A DNA stretch of 43,159 bases, taken from positions 1 to 43,159 of the forward strand of contig CAKZVL010000043.1 in assembly GCA_937922155.1 (NCBI GenBank). The letters are read 5' to 3'. This stretch comes from an uncultured Paracoccaceae bacterium (GTDB taxonomy: Bacteria > Pseudomonadota > Alphaproteobacteria > Rhodobacterales > Rhodobacteraceae). The notes below the pieces were generated by a model that worked only from the letters and a program-made list of their open reading frames with translations, was not told the origin of the DNA and searched no databases. The translations under genes were made by a program, and so were the position numbers. Within the stretch, counting starts at the first letter, position 1; the number at the start of each line of letters is the position of its first letter. This document shows positions 1-8,841 of this stretch, piece after piece.

Positions 1-1
1 T

Positions 2-103
2 GTGATGTTTGACGGGCAGATTATGGGCGAACGAATGCCCAATGACACAAACGAAGGTGAACTTGGCCTGCTTATGGCTGGTGTCACGAAAGGGGCTGCG
101 TAA
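2..103 (+). CDS. C-terminal fragment of sugar/nucleoside ABC transporter ATP-binding protein (truncated by window start)
   Basis: Open frame from base 2 gives VMFDGQIMGERMPNDTNEGELGLLMAGVTKGAA*, typical of the C-terminus of BmpA-associated ABC ATPases; its stop overlaps the start of the permease gene. Confidence 0.7.
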   Translation: MMFDGQIMGERMPNDTNEGELGLLMAGVTKGAA

Positions 104-1206
104 TGGATGCGATGCCGAAATGGGCCGAGGTCACGTTGGTCCCACTGATCAGCTTGCTATTGGCCGCGATCTTATCCGCCATCGTCATTTTCGCCATCGG
201 GGAAAACCCGTGGGAGGCGTTAAAGCTGATGGTCGATGGCGCCTTGGGCAGCACTTATGGCTGGGGTTACACGCTTTATTACGCGACCAATTTCATCTTT
301 ACCGGCCTTGCCGTCGCCATCGCCTTTCATGCGCGGATGTTCAACATCGGTGGTGAGGGGCAAGCCGCACTAGGCGGGCTTGGTGTCGCGCTTGTCTGTC
401 TTTACATCCCATGGCCGCATTGGTCGCTGGCCCTGCTCGGCGCAAGCGTTGGTGCCGCGCTGTTTGGCGCTGCTTGGGCGCTGATCCCCGCATTCCTGCA
501 GGCCAAGCGTGGCAGCCATATCGTGATCACCACGATCATGTTCAACTTTATCGCCGCCAGCTTGCTGAACTATCTGCTGATCGGCGCACTCAAACCACGC
601 GGCTCTATGGAACCCGCCACTGGCAAGTTCCCAGAGGCCACGCATCTGCCCTCTTTCCAAGATATGTTTTCCACCGCCGACACCGCATTGTTCCGCGGCG
701 CACCCGCCAACGTCAGCTTTTTCGTCGCAGTTGCGGCCTGTTTCCTTGTCTGGCTGTTCATCTGGCGCACGCGCCTTGGGTATGAGCTGCGCGCCTTTGG
801 ACACTCTGAAACTGCGGCGAAATACGCAGGCATCAGCCCGACCAAGATCATCATGGTGTCGATGCTGATCTCAGGCGCGCTGGCGGGCATGATGGCAATC
901 AACAACGTCCAAGGCGAGGCAGAACGCCTCGTGCTGAACGCCGTCGAAGGGGCCGGGTTCATTGGGATTGCTGTCGCGTTGATGGGGCGCAGTCATCCGC
1001 TGGGCGTGTTCATCGCCGCGATCTTGTTTGGCTTTCTGTACCAAGGCGGCGCAGAACTGGCCCTGTGGACCAGCATCCCCCGCGAATTGATCGTGGTCAT
1101 CCAAGCCTTGGTGATCCTGTTCACCGGCGCGCTTGATCACATGGTGCGTAGCCCCTTGGAAAAGTTGTTCTTGGCCCTGCGGCGCAAACCGCAGGCGGAG
1201 GCGTAA
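103..1206 (+). CDS. ABC transporter permease (simple sugar/nucleoside, YufP-like)
   Basis: 367 aa multi-TM protein; FNIGGEGQAALGG motif typical of the BPD_transp_2 permease family. Confidence 0.88.
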   Translation: MDAMPKWAEVTLVPLISLLLAAILSAIVIFAIGENPWEALKLMVDGALGSTYGWGYTLYYATNFIFTGLAVAIAFHARMFNIGGEGQAALGGLGVALVCLYIPWPHWSLALLGASVGAALFGAAWALIPAFLQAKRGSHIVITTIMFNFIAASLLNYLLIGALKPRGSMEPATGKFPEATHLPSFQDMFSTADTALFRGAPANVSFFVAVAACFLVWLFIWRTRLGYELRAFGHSETAAKYAGISPTKIIMVSMLISGALAGMMAINNVQGEAERLVLNAVEGAGFIGIAVALMGRSHPLGVFIAAILFGFLYQGGAELALWTSIPRELIVVIQALVILFTGALDHMVRSPLEKLFLALRRKPQAEA

Positions 1207-1209
1207 ATC

Positions 1210-2178
1210 ATGGATCTGGTCACCATCATCCAAATTTTGGACTCCACACTGCGGGCCGCGACACCGTTGCTGCTGGCCTGCCTTGCCGGGCTATTCTCCG
1301 AACGCGCAGGAATTTTTGACATCGGGTTAGAAGGCAAAATGCTCGCCGCCGCCTTTATGGGCGCTGCGATGGCCTATGTGTCTGGCAATGCTTGGATAGG
1401 TCTCTTGTGCGGCATCGGCGCGTCGCTGCTCTTGTCGGGCGTTCATGGACTCGCCTCGATCACGTTCCGGGGCAATCAATTGATTTCCGGCGTCGCCATC
1501 AACTTCCTCGCCGCGGGCCTCACCGTTGTTATGGCGCAAAGCTGGTTTGGCCAAGGGGGACGCACCCCGCAGCTGGTCGAAGGGGCACGTTTTGAACCCG
1601 TCACCCTGCCCTTTGCCGAGGCATTGTCAGGCGTGCCTGTCCTTGGGCCGATCTACGCGGACCTCATCTCTGGCCATACGATCCTTGTCTATATCGCCTT
1701 TGCCTGCGTCCCGCTCACGTGGTGGGTCTTGTATCGAACCCGCTTTGGGCTGCGCCTTCGGGCGGTTGGGGAAAATCCGGCGGCAGTTGATACCGCTGGC
1801 ATCAGCGTCGTTGGCCTGCGCTTTGCCGCTGTGGGCATCTGCGGCGTGCTTTGCGGTATCGCGGGCGTCTACCTTGCGACAGCGCTGCAAGCAGGCTTTG
1901 TCAAAGACATGAGCGCGGGACGAGGCTTCATCGCGCTCGCCGCGTTAATCTTTGCGAAATGGCGGCCATGGTACGCAATGATCGCCTGCTTGTTGTTCGG
2001 CTTCTTACAAGCGATCCCGCTGCGTCCCGATCTGTTGGAAAAGTTCGTCGGCATGCGCATCAACGGACAATTGTTAGAGGCGCTACCCTACATCCTCACA
2101 GTTGTGATCCTCGCTGGGTTCGTTGGTAAGGCGATCCCGCCCCGCGCGGGCGGTGAACCTTATGTTAAGGAACGTTAA
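1210..2178 (+). CDS. ABC transporter permease (simple sugar/nucleoside, YufQ-like)
   Basis: 322 aa multi-TM protein; FDIGLEGKMLAAAF motif; directly follows the first permease. Confidence 0.88.
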   Translation: MDLVTIIQILDSTLRAATPLLLACLAGLFSERAGIFDIGLEGKMLAAAFMGAAMAYVSGNAWIGLLCGIGASLLLSGVHGLASITFRGNQLISGVAINFLAAGLTVVMAQSWFGQGGRTPQLVEGARFEPVTLPFAEALSGVPVLGPIYADLISGHTILVYIAFACVPLTWWVLYRTRFGLRLRAVGENPAAVDTAGISVVGLRFAAVGICGVLCGIAGVYLATALQAGFVKDMSAGRGFIALAALIFAKWRPWYAMIACLLFGFLQAIPLRPDLLEKFVGMRINGQLLEALPYILTVVILAGFVGKAIPPRAGGEPYVKER

Positions 2179-2328
2179 TCGCGCCCAAGATTGGTGAGTC
2201 CAATTCAGCAGTGGCTATAAGTCCACGTGGCGACAAATGCTGCAAGTGCAGCAAAAAACCGTCCCAAGGGTTTGACACGCCCCCCGTTAAGGTTTTTTGT
2301 GGAACCACGGCCCATACGCGCCGTCGGA

Positions 2329-3255
2329 ATGTCCATGCTTGTATATCTTCCCATCGCCGAGGTTTCGGTGAACGCCTTCCTGCTTTTGGGTCTAGGCGGA
2401 ATTGTGGGCGTTTTGTCGGGCATGTTTGGCGTCGGCGGCGGGTTTTTGATGACGCCGCTCTTGTTCTTTATTGGCATCCCGCCCGCCGTTGCGGTCGCGA
2501 CTGAAGCCAACCAAATCGTCGCCTCCTCGTTTTCCGGTGTGTTGGCACACCTCAAACGCAAAACCGTTGACCTCAAAATGGGCACGGTCCTGCTGATCGG
2601 CGGATTGATCGGTGCCGCGCTTGGCGTGGTCGTGTTCAACTATCTGCGCTCGCTTGGCCAAGTCGATCTGCTGGTCAAGCTTTGCTATGTTGTCTTTCTT
2701 GGTGTAATTGGCGCGCTGATGTTTGTGGAAAGCCTACGTGCCATCCGCCGCACAGCCAGCACAGGCGGCGCGCGTGGCCCACGCAAAAAACATACATGGC
2801 TGCATAACCTACCGTTCAAAATGAAGTTCCGGGTATCAGGGCTTTATATCTCGGTCATCCCACCGCTTGTCGTGGGGGTGGTCGTCGGGATTTTGGCTGC
2901 GATCATGGGTGTTGGCGGCGGGTTCATCATGGTGCCTGCGATGATTTACCTGCTCGGCATGCCGACCAAGGTCGTTGTTGGAACCTCGCTGTTTCAGATC
3001 ATCTTTGTCACCGCCTTCACCACGATGCTGCATGCCACGACCAACTTTACTGTCGATATTGTTCTCGCCGTCCTTCTGCTGATCGGCGGCGTGATTGGCG
3101 CGCAAATCGGCACAAGGATCGGCGTGAATATGAAGGCGGAACAATTGCGCATCCTGCTCGCTATCATGGTGCTGGCAGTTTGCGGAAAGCTGGCGCTTGA
3201 TCTTCTGCTGACCCCGGCTGAGCTTTACAGCCTCGGCACAGACGGGGGGCATTGA
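2329..3255 (+). CDS. Sulfite exporter TauE/SafE family protein
   Basis: Two G-x-G-G-G-F repeats (MFGVGGGFLMTPLLFF, IMGVGGGFIMVPAMIY); start chosen at the internal ATG 2329 in the 2227..3255 ORF. Confidence 0.85.
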   Translation: MSMLVYLPIAEVSVNAFLLLGLGGIVGVLSGMFGVGGGFLMTPLLFFIGIPPAVAVATEANQIVASSFSGVLAHLKRKTVDLKMGTVLLIGGLIGAALGVVVFNYLRSLGQVDLLVKLCYVVFLGVIGALMFVESLRAIRRTASTGGARGPRKKHTWLHNLPFKMKFRVSGLYISVIPPLVVGVVVGILAAIMGVGGGFIMVPAMIYLLGMPTKVVVGTSLFQIIFVTAFTTMLHATTNFTVDIVLAVLLLIGGVIGAQIGTRIGVNMKAEQLRILLAIMVLAVCGKLALDLLLTPAELYSLGTDGGH

Positions 3256-4001
3256 TGATCCGCCTTCTTGCCCTTTTGCTGATCCTTGCGATGCCCGCAA
3301 AGGCCGAGGAAATCGTTCTGGGCCTGTCCCGCAATGAGGTCGCGATCACCGCCACCTTTGAAGGGTCCGACATTCTGATCTTTGGCGCCATCAAACGCGA
3401 CGCCCCCGCCCCCGACGGGGACGCTGCCATCATCATAACGGTGGCAGGCCCCGATGAACCTGTGACCGTGCGGCGCAAATCACGGCGGCTTGGCATTTGG
3501 GTCAACACCGACGAAGTACAAGTCGACGCAGCCCCGTCATTTTATGCCGTCGCAACCTCTGACCCGCTGGATGAAGTGCTGCGCGCCTCCCAAGATTTGC
3601 GCCACCGCATTTCGCCGCCCACAGTCATCCGATCTGTCGGCGCGAACGTGATGGACAGTCACAGCTTTTCCCTCGCCATCATGCGCATCCGAGAGGCATC
3701 GGGCCTATATCAAATGCACGAAAACGCAGTGGATTTCGAGGAAGGCACGCTCTTTCGCACCTCTGTCGAATTGCCCGCAAACCTGACAGAAGGCGAATAC
3801 ACCGCCCGCATTTTCCTAACCCGTGGCGGGGATGTTGTGGACGTTTATGAAACGACAATCCCGGTGAAAAAGGTCGGGCTGGAACGCTGGCTTTACAACC
3901 TCGCCCATGAACACGCTGTGCTTTACGGATTGATGTCGCTGGCCATCGCAATCGCCGCAGGCTGGGGCGCGTCGGCAGTGTTCACGCTGCTGCGGCGTTA
4001 G
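3252..4001 (+). CDS. TIGR02186-type membrane-anchored protein
   Basis: Signal peptide, FEGSDILIFGAIKRD segment and C-terminal TM; start overlaps the TauE/SafE stop. Confidence 0.75.
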   Translation: MMIRLLALLLILAMPAKAEEIVLGLSRNEVAITATFEGSDILIFGAIKRDAPAPDGDAAIIITVAGPDEPVTVRRKSRRLGIWVNTDEVQVDAAPSFYAVATSDPLDEVLRASQDLRHRISPPTVIRSVGANVMDSHSFSLAIMRIREASGLYQMHENAVDFEEGTLFRTSVELPANLTEGEYTARIFLTRGGDVVDVYETTIPVKKVGLERWLYNLAHEHAVLYGLMSLAIAIAAGWGASAVFTLLRR

Positions 4002-5530
4002 GCATCGTCGCTTTCCACTTCCAATGACAGCGGTGCGGCGGGTGCTTTTAGGTCATCGACCCGCAACAGCCCTTCGGGCCGGCCAAGGCGATTGCGCACG
4101 ACCCAGCGCAGTTGCGTTTCCGCCCGTGTGATCGCCACATAGGCCAGCCGTTTCCACAAAGGCTGCCCCGCCTCCACCCTGCCCATGCGGGAGGCGGCGT
4201 AAATGTCGGGGGCGAACACTTGGACGGTGTCCCACTGTGAGCCCTGCGCCTTGTGAATTGTCACCGCCGCCCCGTGCAGGAACGTCGCCCCCATCCGTGC
4301 GGCGAAGGGGATAAAGGGTTCTTCTTCGCCTTCCATCTCGATCTTAACGATCGAGGCGGCGCTGACCTGCGGTTCCTCTGCGCCGATCACATGCAGGCGG
4401 GAAAATCCGGGCTTGCGACCGGGTCCTAGATAGACAATTTGCGCGCCTTTGATTAAACCGCGCGCCTCTAGGTCCAGCCGTTTTTTGCGGTGTTTGGCGG
4501 GCAGTTCGATCCCGTCGCAGATTAGCGGTTCCCCTTCCAACAGTTCATCCTTGGGCGCGCCAAAGGCGGATCGGAAGGCATGGATCAACCGGATCCGCGT
4601 GGCATTCCGCCATACCAAAACGGGGGAGCGTGACATCAAATCCGCCTCAACCCGCTGCGCCATGACGACACGTTCATCCCGCTGCGCTGCGTCTTCGACC
4701 ATCTTTTCAAAGGCATAAAAATCAAGCTGCGGATCAGCCAACGCATGCGCCAGATCAAGGATCGGGTTATCCGCTTCTTGCCTATGCACCCTGCTAAGCG
4801 TCAGCACGCGGTTTTCGGGCAAGGTTTCAAACACCATACCGCCGCTGGATTGCACCGGCGGTAATTGCGCCGGATCGCCGAACAACAGCAGCGTTGGGAA
4901 AATTTCGGCGAGGTCTTCAAATTGTTTGGAATCCAGCATCGAACTTTCATCAACAAACCCGATGTCGAGCGGTTCCTCGCGCCGTTTCCAGCCGGTAATG
5001 AAATCCGACCCGCGCAAACCTGCCGCGGCGAGGGCGGCGGGAACTGATTTGTTGATTAGATAAGAGGCCGATGCACGATCAAGGGCCACATCCGTCAGTC
5101 CCTCCACCTCTGGCCGATCGCCCTGCCCGGCCAGCCATTCCGCAATCTTTTCATATTCCGGATCATAGACCGGCGTGTATAAAATCCGGTGGATCGTCGT
5201 CGCAGGCACACCGCGGTTGCGCAGAACGCTGGCCGCCTTGTTGGTGGGTGCAAGGATCGCAAGCGTGCGGCGATCCTTTTTCTTGCGCCCTTCCCAATCG
5301 CCTGAAACGATATCAACGCCTGCAGATTCCAGCGTCTTATAAAGCTCAGCCAGCAACAGCGTTTTGCCTGACCCCGCCTTTCCAATCACCGCCATAACGG
5401 ATGATTTGTCAGAGGCAGGCGGCGACAACAGATCGTCGGCCAAATTGACACCGGACTGGGCCAAAGCCTCGGCTATTTTGTCCCAAGCGTCTGCTTGGTC
5501 TTCGGAAAAGGTGACTGCGGGGATCGACAT
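3998..5530 (-). CDS. ATP-dependent RecD-like DNA helicase / AAA family ATPase
   Basis: Walker A GKAGSGKTLL, DExx-like FVDESSML, C-terminal UvrD-like VTIHKAQGSQWDTV and YVAITRAE. Confidence 0.85.
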   Translation of the reverse strand: MSIPAVTFSEDQADAWDKIAEALAQSGVNLADDLLSPPASDKSSVMAVIGKAGSGKTLLLAELYKTLESAGVDIVSGDWEGRKKKDRRTLAILAPTNKAASVLRNRGVPATTIHRILYTPVYDPEYEKIAEWLAGQGDRPEVEGLTDVALDRASASYLINKSVPAALAAAGLRGSDFITGWKRREEPLDIGFVDESSMLDSKQFEDLAEIFPTLLLFGDPAQLPPVQSSGGMVFETLPENRVLTLSRVHRQEADNPILDLAHALADPQLDFYAFEKMVEDAAQRDERVVMAQRVEADLMSRSPVLVWRNATRIRLIHAFRSAFGAPKDELLEGEPLICDGIELPAKHRKKRLDLEARGLIKGAQIVYLGPGRKPGFSRLHVIGAEEPQVSAASIVKIEMEGEEEPFIPFAARMGATFLHGAAVTIHKAQGSQWDTVQVFAPDIYAASRMGRVEAGQPLWKRLAYVAITRAETQLRWVVRNRLGRPEGLLRVDDLKAPAAPLSLEVESDDA

Positions 5531-5569
5531 GGCGCGACACTAGCCGCCCCAGCCGAAAGGGGCCAGAGG

Positions 5570-6196
5570 TCAGGCGGCAATCCGGGCGATTGATTTGCCA
5601 AAAGATCGGTTAAACCACGCCTCCGAAATCTCTGACGACAGACCTGCCCGGCGCAATACCTTTTGGCGGTCTTCATCGCGATAGGCCCAAAGGCCGACGC
5701 TGATTTTATCACGTCCCGCTCCAGCACTGCCAAGCACTTCGGGGGCGGCGCCGATCATATTGTAAATCCGGATCATACGCGCATCAAAGACGCCCAACAA
5801 ATGTGTCAAATGAAACGCGCGCATCAGCTCGCCCCCTGCCAGCATCAGCGCGCCTGCAACACGGGCGTCAGCACCGGGGGCAAGGCAAAATCGGGTACAT
5901 TCCCAGATGAGCGGGCTAGAAATTTGCGTATCCGCCAAATCGGCAAAATGATCATTGACCATCGTGCGCCCCGTGGTCGGCAAAAATCGCATGGATCCGC
6001 CATGGCTGCCATCCCGGTTTTCCCAAATGACATAAAGCGGGTTGAGGGCGTCATATTCATCCCGCTCCCAACCGCGATCATCGACCTCGACCTCCCACTT
6101 CAATCTGTCCTTGAATTGATACGCCCGGTCGCGGTGCATCGTATCTTGAAGTGTCGCAAGCTGGCCCAAGTCGTTGGCATAGATATAGCGTAACAT
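5570..6196 (-). CDS. luxI: Acyl-homoserine-lactone synthase (LuxI family)
   Basis: MLRYIYANDL...RDRAYQFKDRLKWEV...DEYDALNPLYVIWE...GGSMRFLPTTGRTMVNDHF; LuxI-family fold. Start set at the MLRYIY ATG (6196); the ORF track extends to 6238. Confidence 0.9.
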   Translation of the reverse strand: MLRYIYANDLGQLATLQDTMHRDRAYQFKDRLKWEVEVDDRGWERDEYDALNPLYVIWENRDGSHGGSMRFLPTTGRTMVNDHFADLADTQISSPLIWECTRFCLAPGADARVAGALMLAGGELMRAFHLTHLLGVFDARMIRIYNMIGAAPEVLGSAGAGRDKISVGLWAYRDEDRQKVLRRAGLSSEISEAWFNRSFGKSIARIAA

Positions 6197-6229
6197 GTTG
6201 ATCCCATCTGAATATCCGATGGGATCAAC
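6197..6229 (-). promoter_or_regulatory. 12-bp perfect stem-loop in the luxI leader
   Basis: Minus strand GTTGATCCCATC-GGATATTCA-GATGGGATCAAC then ATG (6196..6194) of luxI. Confidence 0.65.
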
Positions 6230-6295
6230 TTTGGTCATCTTGGTTAACGAGGTCTGATAGCACCGTGACGGTGGGTGTTGCGCCTTGCCCTGAGC

Positions 6296-7156
6296 CTAGG
6301 CGCGCGCTGCGTGGTCATCGGCGTCTTTTCCGGGCCAATCGCCCTCCGCGGCGCGCGCTGCCCCGCCCAAAACGATCATGCCTTCCGCCAACGCACGCGC
6401 AACAGCATGTGTGGTATTTGCCGCCCCCAGTTTAAATCGCGCGCTTTCGATATAGGCCCGCAACGTATGTTCAGAGATTGAAAGAAGCTCTGCGATTTGC
6501 CCACGACCATATCCCATCGCAAGATAAGTAAGCGTGTCGATTTCCCGCGGACTTAGGGGCCGGACAGGATCAGGATGCCGCCGCCCTTCAAGTTCGAGCG
6601 CCTTTTGGTTCAGGAAATGAGATGCCAGTAAAATGTCACGCTGGTTATCGGTTGTGAACTTGTCCCAAACCGCATCCTCACAGGTATGGGACAATGTGAA
6701 CAAAGCAAACTGCCCGTTTGGCCCGCGAATTGGGACAGAATATCCCTGATTTCCAACGCCGTGTTCCACTGCATCAAGCCGGAACGCACGCGCGGATTTG
6801 GAGGTCCAATCCAACGATTTCCAATTCACGGGATGGAACCGCTGAAAACAACCAATGATGACCGGATCAACCCGCAGATAGTCCTTGTCGACATAGCGCT
6901 GGACCCAAACCGGATCATAGGTGCCAAAACCGTATTGTTCACCATCCGAACTAACCCAATGGTAAACAACGTGATCAATCTTCAGATCGTCACGCATTTG
7001 AATGATCAGATCCTGAATCTGATCAAGTTCGGTTGCCTGATCCAAGTTGCGAATGAGCGTATCCAACGCTTTCTTCATTGCCACTAGCCGCTGATGGCGG
7101 CTCCCCTGTGGAAACTGATGCGATTTCTGCTGCTGCCACGTTTGTGGTTCGTTCAA
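6296..7156 (-). CDS. luxR: LuxR family autoinducer-binding transcriptional regulator
   Basis: N-terminal autoinducer-binding-like domain plus HTH LSPREIDTLTYLAMGYGRGQIAELLSISEHTLRAYIESARFKLGA; start may be the internal Met at 7078. Confidence 0.9.
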   Translation of the reverse strand: MNEPQTWQQQKSHQFPQGSRHQRLVAMKKALDTLIRNLDQATELDQIQDLIIQMRDDLKIDHVVYHWVSSDGEQYGFGTYDPVWVQRYVDKDYLRVDPVIIGCFQRFHPVNWKSLDWTSKSARAFRLDAVEHGVGNQGYSVPIRGPNGQFALFTLSHTCEDAVWDKFTTDNQRDILLASHFLNQKALELEGRRHPDPVRPLSPREIDTLTYLAMGYGRGQIAELLSISEHTLRAYIESARFKLGAANTTHAVARALAEGMIVLGGAARAAEGDWPGKDADDHAARA

Positions 7157-7241
7157 GGTCGGCCGCTAATCGGACCAAGTCATTTTCCTGAGCGAAGGAC
7201 TTCAAGTCAGCCAGCACATCAATTATCCATTTATGTCCCAC
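7023..7241 (-). CDS. Small conserved-looking hypothetical protein overlapping the luxR 5' end
   Basis: 72 aa ORF MGHKWIIDVLADLKSFAQENDLVRLAADLERTTNVAAAEIAS with a helical, gene-like composition, directly upstream of luxR. Confidence 0.4.
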   Translation of the reverse strand: MGHKWIIDVLADLKSFAQENDLVRLAADLERTTNVAAAEIASVSTGEPPSAASGNEESVGYAHSQLGSGNRT

Positions 7242-7434
7242 GAGTAAATTCCTCCAACAAGGTTAAGGGGTCGTTAATAACCAACCCTAACAGGCATTCT
7301 TTCCGTGAATACACTCGCCGGTTCACCCCCACTAAAAATGGGGAGAGGCGTTTTTTCCAACCCAAAGTTCCAAAAAGGAACAAAGGAAGGGATCGCCCAG
7401 AAACCACAATCCCTTCATCGTCGTTTTTGGCTTC

Positions 7435-8724
7435 TCAGGTCAGGGATTCAATGACCGCATCTTCAAACGTGCGAATCCCGGTTTTTGGTGATTGAATCAA
7501 AACGGACATATTGCCGGGCTTATGTTCATTCTTGCGCATTTTCGTATGCGCCGCTGGAATATCTGCCCAAGGGAAAACCTCAGACATGCAAGGGTCAAGA
7601 CGGCGTTCAACCATCAGGTTATTGGCCGCTGAGGCCTGTTTCAGATGGGCAAAGTGGCTCCCCTGAAGACGCTTTTGGTGCATCCACATATAGCGCACAT
7701 CAAAGGTACAATTGTACCCGCTTGTTCCGGCGCAGATGACAACCATCCCGCCCTTTTTGCAGACCAATGACGACACCGGAAAGGTCGATTCACCGGGGTG
7801 TTCAAACACCATGTCGACGTTGTTGCCTTTACCGGTGATGTCCCAAATGGCTTTGCCGAATTTACGCGCCTCTTTCAGCCAGGTGTTGTATTCAGGGGTG
7901 TTGACCGTGGGCAGTTGCCCCCAGCAGTCAAAATCTTTGCGGTTGATCACGCCTTTGGCGCCCAGCCCCATGACAAAGTCGCGCTTGTCTTCATCACTGA
8001 TGACCCCAATCGCATTGGCCCCAGCCGTATTGATCAACTGGATCGCATAGGAGCCAAGACCACCAGACGCGCCCCAGACAAGCACATTTTGCCCCGGCTT
8101 CAAATCATGCGGCTCATGCCCGAACAACATCCGATAGGCAGTGGCGAGGGTCAGTGTGTAGCACGCTGCCTCTTCCCACGTCAGGTGCTGCGGACGCGGC
8201 ATCAGCTGCTGTGACTGCACACAGGTGAACTGTGCAAAAGACCCGTCGGGTGTTTCATAGCCCCAAATCCGCTGGCTTTCGGAAAACATCGGATCGCCAC
8301 CGTTGCAGTGTTCATCATCGCCATCGTCTTGGTTGCAGTGGATCACCACCTCATCCCCGACTTTCCAGCGTTTTACCTTGTCGCCCACGGCCCAAACGAT
8401 GCCAGAGGCGTCAGAACCTGCGATATGGAAATCAGCCTTGTGAACGTCAAACGGGCTCAGCGGGATACCAAGTCCGGCCCAAACGCCGTTATAGTTTACG
8501 CCAGCGGCCATCACCATAACCAGCACTTCGTTGCTGTCAGGCTTGGGGCAATCGACCACTTCGATTTCAAACGCTTTGTCAGGTTCGCCATGGCGTTCAC
8601 GGCGGATTGTCCATGCGTACATCTTTTCTGGAACATGCCCGAGGGGCGGCATCTCAGCGACCTCATAAAGATCCTTCTTGGGCGCTGTATAGACATAAGT
8701 CTCAAGTTTTTGATCGAGGGGCAT
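7435..8724 (-). CDS. ccr: Crotonyl-CoA carboxylase/reductase
   Basis: MDR-type protein with MYAWTIRRERHGEPDKAFEIEVV, VNYNGVWAGLGIP, CNQDDGDDEHCNGGDPMFSESQRIWGYETPDGSFAQF; start chosen at ATG 8724 preceded by GGAG. Confidence 0.93.
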   Translation of the reverse strand: MPLDQKLETYVYTAPKKDLYEVAEMPPLGHVPEKMYAWTIRRERHGEPDKAFEIEVVDCPKPDSNEVLVMVMAAGVNYNGVWAGLGIPLSPFDVHKADFHIAGSDASGIVWAVGDKVKRWKVGDEVVIHCNQDDGDDEHCNGGDPMFSESQRIWGYETPDGSFAQFTCVQSQQLMPRPQHLTWEEAACYTLTLATAYRMLFGHEPHDLKPGQNVLVWGASGGLGSYAIQLINTAGANAIGVISDEDKRDFVMGLGAKGVINRKDFDCWGQLPTVNTPEYNTWLKEARKFGKAIWDITGKGNNVDMVFEHPGESTFPVSSLVCKKGGMVVICAGTSGYNCTFDVRYMWMHQKRLQGSHFAHLKQASAANNLMVERRLDPCMSEVFPWADIPAAHTKMRKNEHKPGNMSVLIQSPKTGIRTFEDAVIESLT

Positions 8725-8785
8725 CGCATTCTCCATCTGCATATCCATGGTGCTGCGGCGCAGAATCGGCACCGCTTCAATGAAC

Positions 8786-8813
8786 ACTATGCAATTGCAG
8801 CGTAACTATGCAA
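8786..8813. promoter_or_regulatory. Direct repeats ACTATGCAA (19-bp period) upstream of ccr
   Basis: ACTATGCAA at 8786..8794 and 8805..8813, with TGCAATTGCA palindrome at 8790..8799. Confidence 0.5.
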
Positions 8814-8841
8814 CTATTTTTGACACAATTTTGTAATTTAA

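Noticed and set aside
523-530. GTGATCAC inside the ABC permease gene as another GntR site
   Set aside because: Single, lacks the flanking T/A of TGTGATCACA, and is within coding sequence encoding conserved residues; likely chance
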